Of a stretch of DNA of 64,000 nucleotides, positions 59,010 through 64,000 are shown piece after piece. The first letter of the stretch is position 1; the number at the start of each line of letters is the position of its first letter. The notes beneath the pieces were generated by a model. That model ran no database searches and was not told the origin of the DNA. It saw nothing but the letters and a program-made list of their open reading frames with translations. The position numbers were made by a program, and so were the translations under genes. Source of the stretch: a virus. The stretch is from positions 1-64,000 of IMG/VR virus record IMGVR_UViG_3300045051_000172; one strand, 5' to 3'.

Positions 59010-60677
59010 ATGACTTTAAATCCAAAGAAAATTGCTCAAAAAAACGAGATGGCCGACAAAATGAAAGTTGGCATTTCCCTCGTTGCTTCCATCGTTAAAC
59101 GTACTTTAGGGCCCGGAGGTCTTCCGATCCTAATCGAACGAAATGGACAGAACTTAGAAGGTGATCCTCTTGAGCCCATGATTACGAAAGACGGAGTCAC
59201 CGTCGCAAACGAATGTGCCTCAGACGACCCCGAAGTTGATCTCACTATTCAAACCGTCAAAGCAATTTGTAAGAAAACAAATCGAATCGCTGGAGATGGA
59301 ACTACGACCGCGATTGTTTTAGGTGAGGCTTTATATCTTGAAACTCTCAAAGAGCTGGATGCTGATTCAAATTTGAATCCTCAGATTGTTCGAGAAGAAT
59401 TAGAATTGGCAATCAAAGACGTAGTGGCTGAACTTGAAAAAGTTGCAGTACCTGTAAAAGATTTCGCACGCATTGAACAAGTTGCAAACATTTCTGCAAA
59501 CGGTGAAAAAGAAATCGGCTCAGTAATTCGGGCCGCTTTCGAACACGTTGGAGCTGAAGGCGTCGTCACTATCGATGAAGGTTCCTCAATTGAAACCACG
59601 ATTGATCGAGTTGAAGGTTTTCAATTTGCTCGCGGAGCCGAATCTCAAGATCGTTTTTTCAATAACAAAGAGAGAACTAAGTTCGAAGCCAAAGATGCTT
59701 TGGTAATTATCTATGACGGCAAGATCGACCACAATGGAAAACTGGTCGCGGTCATGAATACGATTTCAAAAGAATTCGCAACTGCCGGAGGCGGCATCGG
59801 AGCCTTCCCGCCAATTTTAATCATTGCGAATGATTTCAGTTTAGATACTCTTCAACTCCTTCTAATCAATAAAGCCGAATCAGGATTAAATTTCTGTGCG
59901 GTTCGAAGTCCCAACACGACTACGATTCGTTCCTTGATGCTTGACGATCTGGCGGTATATCTCGGCGGAACCAAGCTGGGCAATGGAGGCAAAGACCTTC
60001 AATCAGCCGAATTTAAGATTTCCAAGGACCAAAACGGAAAGATGGTTTTTACGGGCGACATCGGATTTGTCTCTTCAGTTATTGTGGATCGCTACAATAC
60101 AACCCTATTCGGAGGCGGAGGAACTGAACAAGCCGTCACTGAAAGAGTAGACCAATTGAATGCCTCCAAAGAAGCCGCCTTCAGTGAATACGACCGCTCG
60201 ATGATTAATGATCGAGTTGCTTCCCTCACAGGTGGAATCGCCAAGATTGGCGTAGGTGGACGGACAGAGTTAGAAATCAAAGAAAAATATCATCGCATTG
60301 AAGATGCCTTGAATGCTTCCCGAGCCGCCATTGAAGCCGGAGTTATCCCAGGAGGAGGCGCGGCCCTTTTCCGAATTGCCGATCAATTGAGTAAGTCCGA
60401 CACTGTTGGCCATAGAATTCTTTCGAAGGCTCTCAAGTCTCCCATATTCCAAATCTTGGATAATATCGGGATCGCTCATGAGAGTCTAAATTTAGATCAG
60501 CTTAAATCTGATCCTACTTTAATTTTCGATGCCCGCAACAAAAAGTTTGTTGATGCATTTGAGGCCGGAATTATCGATCCCTTAAAAGTAACCGTAACTG
60601 CACTTGAGAATGCCGCATCCATTGCCGGACTTCTTTCGACTTGCGGCGGCGGGATTACTTATCTGAGAAAGGTTTAA
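59010..60677 (+). CDS. groEL: GroEL-like chaperonin
   Basis: A 555-aa protein with chaperonin signatures: VKRTLGPGG and KDGVTVANE at the N-terminus, ATP site GDGTTTA (about 96-102), and the KEKYHRIEDALNA and PGGGAALFR block of the C-terminal equatorial domain. It should form rings that fold proteins, here likely tail or head proteins. No GroES gene is seen in the window, so it may need the host cofactor or act alone, as some phage chaperonins do. ATG with GGGAGA is chosen over an upstream start. Own promoter. Confidence 0.92.
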   Translation: MTLNPKKIAQKNEMADKMKVGISLVASIVKRTLGPGGLPILIERNGQNLEGDPLEPMITKDGVTVANECASDDPEVDLTIQTVKAICKKTNRIAGDGTTTAIVLGEALYLETLKELDADSNLNPQIVREELELAIKDVVAELEKVAVPVKDFARIEQVANISANGEKEIGSVIRAAFEHVGAEGVVTIDEGSSIETTIDRVEGFQFARGAESQDRFFNNKERTKFEAKDALVIIYDGKIDHNGKLVAVMNTISKEFATAGGGIGAFPPILIIANDFSLDTLQLLLINKAESGLNFCAVRSPNTTTIRSLMLDDLAVYLGGTKLGNGGKDLQSAEFKISKDQNGKMVFTGDIGFVSSVIVDRYNTTLFGGGGTEQAVTERVDQLNASKEAAFSEYDRSMINDRVASLTGGIAKIGVGGRTELEIKEKYHRIEDALNASRAAIEAGVIPGGGAALFRIADQLSKSDTVGHRILSKALKSPIFQILDNIGIAHESLNLDQLKSDPTLIFDARNKKFVDAFEAGIIDPLKVTVTALENAASIAGLLSTCGGGITYLRKV

Positions 60678-60679
60678 TC

Positions 60680-61258
60680 ATGGAAGAGTTGATGAAATAT
60701 TTTACTCTGCCTCTGGACAAAGAAGACGGCACTATTACCTACCTCGTCAACAAGATTGAGACTTACGAGAACGGTGAATTGCGTATTCTTCTTTTGCATC
60801 CCTTGGCCAAGAAGATTTTAATTCCTGTCATTGCAGCCTCTGAGAACGACATGCTTTTGACGCAGACTCAGACTCAAGGTAAGAGCAACCTCCAGAAATG
60901 GATTGAATACGTCATCAAGAATGGCAACATCCTCTCTTTCTCGTCTCGCGAAGACGCGGAGTCCCTCGCAATGATCTTTGTGGTTAATCGTCGTCTCACT
61001 CGTCGACAAAAGTCCAAACTCTCTTCTTTGACTGGAGAGATCTCCATAAACTATTTCAATGGTGATTTGAATATAGCGATTCGAACCATCAATGAAAATG
61101 AAGTCCTCCTGGATGAATGGAATCGATCCTGGTTCGAGAAATTCTTAGATAAGACCAAGCAAAAGAATAAGTACGGTCGCCCTAAGCCCTTATCCCCACA
61201 AGAACGAGAAGGTCTCTTCCGCATAGCCGGATTTGTTCTTTCTCAATTGGAGGTGTAA
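60680..61258 (+). CDS. Hypothetical protein
   Basis: A 192-aa alpha/beta protein starting MEELMKYF two bases after the chaperonin stop. It has a beta-rich N-terminal half, a helical middle and a basic end. No family recognised. Confidence 0.5.
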   Translation: MEELMKYFTLPLDKEDGTITYLVNKIETYENGELRILLLHPLAKKILIPVIAASENDMLLTQTQTQGKSNLQKWIEYVIKNGNILSFSSREDAESLAMIFVVNRRLTRRQKSKLSSLTGEISINYFNGDLNIAIRTINENEVLLDEWNRSWFEKFLDKTKQKNKYGRPKPLSPQEREGLFRIAGFVLSQLEV

Positions 61259-61259
61259 T

Positions 61260-61790
61260 TTGAGTCTATCCGGAACCAACACTGGAGAAGCAGTTACTCT
61301 GCAGATGCCAGGATATCCCGTAGTGCAAATCAAGAAGCTCTCTGAGAATGCAATATTGCCGGAAAAAAAGTCAGTCGGGGCCGCAGCCTTCGATATGTAC
61401 GCAACAGAAGTCGTAATGGACCGATTTCAAGATTGTCAAATTGTTTATAAGACTGGAATTGCAATGTCGATTCCTGAAGGTCATGTCGGATTGATTTATC
61501 CTCGTTCGAGCATTCGAGATACTTTTCTATCCTTGACTAATGCAGTTGGAGTAATTGACTCTGACTATCGCGGTGAAATTACTTTCACTTTCAACTATCG
61601 AGGACCCTTGACAAAAATGGTCAGCGGAAAATTAGGAATTCCGATTGATTCCAAAGACAAAATTTATAAGTCAGGAGATCGCATAGGTCAAATAATTGTC
61701 ATGCCGATCCCTTTGGTGTATTATAAAGAAGTGCAGGAACTCAGCCCTACCCTCAGAGGTAGCCAAGGACTTGGATCAACCGGGAGATAA
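61260..61790 (+). CDS. dut: dUTPase
   Basis: A 176-aa trimeric-type dUTPase with all five motifs: AAAFDMYA, PRSS, GVIDSDYRGEI, GDRIGQIIVMP and RGSQGLGSTGR. It turns dUTP into dUMP and keeps uracil out of DNA. Start is a TTG with a perfect GGAGG six nt upstream; the longer ATG frame overlaps the previous gene and is less likely. Inserts between motifs make it slightly longer than the usual 150 aa. Confidence 0.92.
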   Translation: MSLSGTNTGEAVTLQMPGYPVVQIKKLSENAILPEKKSVGAAAFDMYATEVVMDRFQDCQIVYKTGIAMSIPEGHVGLIYPRSSIRDTFLSLTNAVGVIDSDYRGEITFTFNYRGPLTKMVSGKLGIPIDSKDKIYKSGDRIGQIIVMPIPLVYYKEVQELSPTLRGSQGLGSTGR

Positions 61791-61794
61791 CTGA

Positions 61795-63462
61795 ATGAGT
61801 AAACGCAAATTACCAAAAAAACCTTCCATTAAAAAAGTAGAAAAAGAAAAAGCTAAGGCGAAAAAGAAAGTTCTCAAGACGTACACCTCGTTCGTAAAGA
61901 AACAAGGGCGTCACCCGACAACTTCCGAAATGCTTCAACTCGGGGTCACCCGAAATACCATTCGTCATCACTATGGATCTATTAGTGTTTTGAAAGAATT
62001 GGCTCGTGAAGAATTTCCGAAAGTGTTCAGAGACATTATCGATGGAGACTATTTCACCGAACAGCGTTATGAAAAACTTCAGAACGATGTAAAGAATTAT
62101 TCTCGTTTCGTAATCACTACCGCAGTAGTGGGTTCTCCTGTTCATAAAAAGTTCTTAGCTGCGATTGAAAATTATTGCAGTAGAAATCGGGCGCTCCTTT
62201 TGGTTCTCCCGTCTGCAGACCCTGCCAAATCTTCTGATTGGGTTTTAGATCGTGTTCTAGCCCAGAAACAAATTCACTTGGTATTTAAGAACTTGAGCTT
62301 GAATTCTAATTTCTTTGTAAGTTCCATTAAAACCAGTGCAAAGCAGCTAAAGCCCATGACTGGCTTGGAGCGCATTGGAAACCGAAATGGATCTTTCGTA
62401 TTCGCCTCACCGAAACAAGATCTTGATTTCGTTGCAACTTCCAACACTAAGTTTCCCCACGCTCTCATGACGACGGGCGCAATCACTCTTCCAGATTATG
62501 AAACCGATGAATATATGTCGGAGCGCACCGCGTATCTTGCAAAAGAAGATCACGTTATGGGCGCGCTCATTGTCGAAATCGAAGATGACAAGATTTATCA
62601 CTTCCGTCAAATCCAGGCAGAGTCAACCTCAGGTAACTTTGTGGATTTAGGAGATTATTACAAATCTACCGGCGAAGTGGAACAGATGGATGCCGAAGCT
62701 CTTGTAATGGGGGATTACCACGCTGGAGAAACTGATCCTACCGCAAAACAAGCTTGGAAAGAAGTTGTTCAGGCTGTTCGAGCAAAAGACTTAGTTCTTC
62801 ATGACATGTTCAACGGAAAATCGATTTCCCATCATGATAAGAAACGAAAAGTCAAAATGGCTATCAAGTTTAAAGAAAATCACTTGTCTCTGCAGGATGA
62901 AGCTAAGATCACTGCGGATGAAGCAAATGACCTGGCTTCTTGGATTAAATCCCGAGATGGAAAATTGTTCTGGGTTAAGTCGAATCATGATGACTTCCTA
63001 GCTCGTCTCCTTGAAGACGGAGGTTGGATTGACGATCCGATCAATATGGTTCTTTGTTCGTCTTTAATTGAACCCATGTCTGAAGGTAAAGATCCTTTGA
63101 CGGTTTTAATGGAGAAGCAAAAGAATTTGAAGGCAGATACCAAAAGTCGAATTGTTTGGTTGAAAAGAACTCAAGATTATAAGATTGCTGGGCATCAAAT
63201 CGCTGCTCACGGGGATTTAGGTTCGCACGGTTATAGAAACCCTACTCTTGAGAACTTAGAGAATTCTTATGGAAGCTCGGTTTCCGGCCACTCCCATACT
63301 CCTGCGATTCGCAGAAATGCTTGGAGAGTCGGAACCTCAAGTATGCTCAAGCTGGACTACAATGAAGGTCCTTCTGCTTGGTTGCACACTTCCTGTATCA
63401 TCTATCCTAACGGCGCTCGACAGCTTGTTAACGCCTTCCAAGGAAAGTGGAGAAAAAAATAG
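61795..63462 (+). CDS. Large metallophosphoesterase, A1-like
   Basis: A 555-aa protein. A very basic N-terminus (first 30 residues) and a small HTH-like part (GRHPTTSEMLQLGVTRNT) precede a calcineurin-type metal site: GDYHAG (about 304), NHDD (about 397), AHGDLGSHG (about 470) and GHSHTP (about 497). Length and layout recall the phage T5 A1 protein, which is needed for host DNA breakdown and second-step transfer. The T5 link is from memory and unproven. Probably a nuclease. Confidence 0.65.
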   Translation: MSKRKLPKKPSIKKVEKEKAKAKKKVLKTYTSFVKKQGRHPTTSEMLQLGVTRNTIRHHYGSISVLKELAREEFPKVFRDIIDGDYFTEQRYEKLQNDVKNYSRFVITTAVVGSPVHKKFLAAIENYCSRNRALLLVLPSADPAKSSDWVLDRVLAQKQIHLVFKNLSLNSNFFVSSIKTSAKQLKPMTGLERIGNRNGSFVFASPKQDLDFVATSNTKFPHALMTTGAITLPDYETDEYMSERTAYLAKEDHVMGALIVEIEDDKIYHFRQIQAESTSGNFVDLGDYYKSTGEVEQMDAEALVMGDYHAGETDPTAKQAWKEVVQAVRAKDLVLHDMFNGKSISHHDKKRKVKMAIKFKENHLSLQDEAKITADEANDLASWIKSRDGKLFWVKSNHDDFLARLLEDGGWIDDPINMVLCSSLIEPMSEGKDPLTVLMEKQKNLKADTKSRIVWLKRTQDYKIAGHQIAAHGDLGSHGYRNPTLENLENSYGSSVSGHSHTPAIRRNAWRVGTSSMLKLDYNEGPSAWLHTSCIIYPNGARQLVNAFQGKWRKK

Positions 63463-63469
63463 TTTCCAC

Positions 63470-63498
63470 TTGACGTTTGTTTTCTTCGACTGTAAAGT
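63470..63498 (+). promoter_or_regulatory. Sigma70-like promoter
   Basis: TTGACG (63470-63475), 17 nt, TAAAGT (63493-63498), 22 nt before the last gene of the window. Confidence 0.55.
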
Positions 63499-63520
63499 TG
63501 AACCATAGGAGAACATTCAC

Positions 63521-64000
63521 ATGCAAGTAGAATACAAATTAAAATTGGGTCAAGAAGAATTCACTCTTAAGACGGAAGTCCAAAACGAGATCGAATTTTT
63601 CCAAAAGATGGCTTTCTATTCAGGTCTTCCAAAGACTGGTCCGAATGGAGAGAATGACCTTAAGCTCGTTCACAGAACTACCAAGAAAGGCGATTACTAC
63701 TCAATCGTTTCAGTTTCGGCTGGACAAGAGTATCGTCTCGGAATTTTAAAAGAAGGCGGCCTCTTTCCTAAAGGTTGGGCTCCCATCTACGGCACAAGCG
63801 AAGACGCAGAAGAAACTGCTACGTCTACGGCTCAAGCCACAGTAGCCTCGGTTGAAACTCAAATTGCCGCCGCTACCGCAGCTCCAAAGGCTGCAGCCGC
63901 AACTGCGACTGCCGCTCCGAAAGCAGCAGCTCCCGCAGCCGCTGCACCTAAGGCCGCACCAGCCCAGCGTTCAACGGCAGACATCATTAATCAGTATGCC
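63521..64000 (+). CDS. Hypothetical protein with Ala/Pro-rich tail, cut by window edge
   Basis: An open frame of 160 codons to the window end, with AGGAGA before the ATG. The first 90 residues form a compact alpha/beta domain (MQVEYKLKLGQEEFTLKTEV and IEFFQKMAFYSGLP); a long Ala/Pro/Lys-rich linker follows. This layout fits a DNA-binding or replication protein with a flexible tail, but no family is recognised. Confidence 0.65.
   Translation, partial: MQVEYKLKLGQEEFTLKTEVQNEIEFFQKMAFYSGLPKTGPNGENDLKLVHRTTKKGDYYSIVSVSAGQEYRLGILKEGGLFPKGWAPIYGTSEDAEETATSTAQATVASVETQIAAATAAPKAAAATATAAPKAAAPAAAAPKAAPAQRSTADIINQYA

Noticed and set aside
1-64000. Integrase, terminase, capsid or polymerase genes
   Set aside because: Looked for and not found; lifestyle and head type cannot be judged from this window.

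Overview
This window is a 64-kb internal piece of a tailed-phage genome (Caudoviricetes, myovirus type). It carries a nearly complete contractile-tail module: sheath, tube, two probable tail assembly chaperones, tape measure, gp27-like hub, spike, gp25-like, gp6-like and gp7-like baseplate proteins, and several fibres with chaperones. Around it lie phage DNA and RNA metabolism genes: ATP-dependent DNA ligase, RNA ligase, UvsW-like helicase, dUTPase, DEDDh exonuclease, peptide deformylase and a GroEL-like chaperonin. Capsid, terminase and DNA polymerase genes are not seen, so the whole genome must be well above 64 kb. The host looks like a Gram-negative bacterium: three proteins have lipoprotein signal peptides, one being a c-type cytochrome, and several promoters are sigma70-like. 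Base composition is moderate and Arg codons are dominated by CGA. I cannot name the host.

Layout: (1) 1-5.1 kb: the start of a leftward gene, a composition-atypical zinc-finger gene, then rightward small genes and a promoter-driven structured RNA candidate at about 2.33-2.60 kb. (2) 5.0-11.7 kb: a long leftward operon of small overlapping genes with a Coq7/ferritin-like di-iron protein, HNH nuclease, RNA ligase, DNA ligase, a ribbon-helix-helix protein, peptide deformylase and a lipoprotein. (3) A divergent promoter at 11.7 kb, then rightward a coiled-coil lipoprotein with a fibre-like domain and a cytochrome c lipoprotein (11.75-13.3 kb). (4) 13.4-18.9 kb: neck, sheath and tube genes. (5) 18.8-22.55 kb: a leftward block with HNH nuclease, structured RNA candidate, exonuclease, 2OG-Fe(II) oxygenase, phosphoesterase and three small membrane proteins. 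(6) 22.6-49.8 kb: rightward tail genes, fibres and endolysin. (7) A tRNA-like cloverleaf near 49.85 kb. (8) 50-57 kb: a leftward block with HNH, HAD, helicase and a cluster of small membrane proteins, plus a rightward structured RNA of about 420 nt near 55.9 kb. (9) A divergent control region at 57.0-57.35 kb, then rightward SemiSWEET-like transporter, GroEL, dUTPase and metallophosphoesterase genes to the window end.

Genes are packed with ATGA, GTGA or TAATG overlaps, which decided many of the starts given here. Most interesting are the iron and redox genes (cytochrome c, Coq7-like protein, 2OG oxygenase), the SemiSWEET gene, several structured RNA loci with their own promoters, a 26-bp control element found at both ends of the window, and paralogous fibres built from shared end modules.
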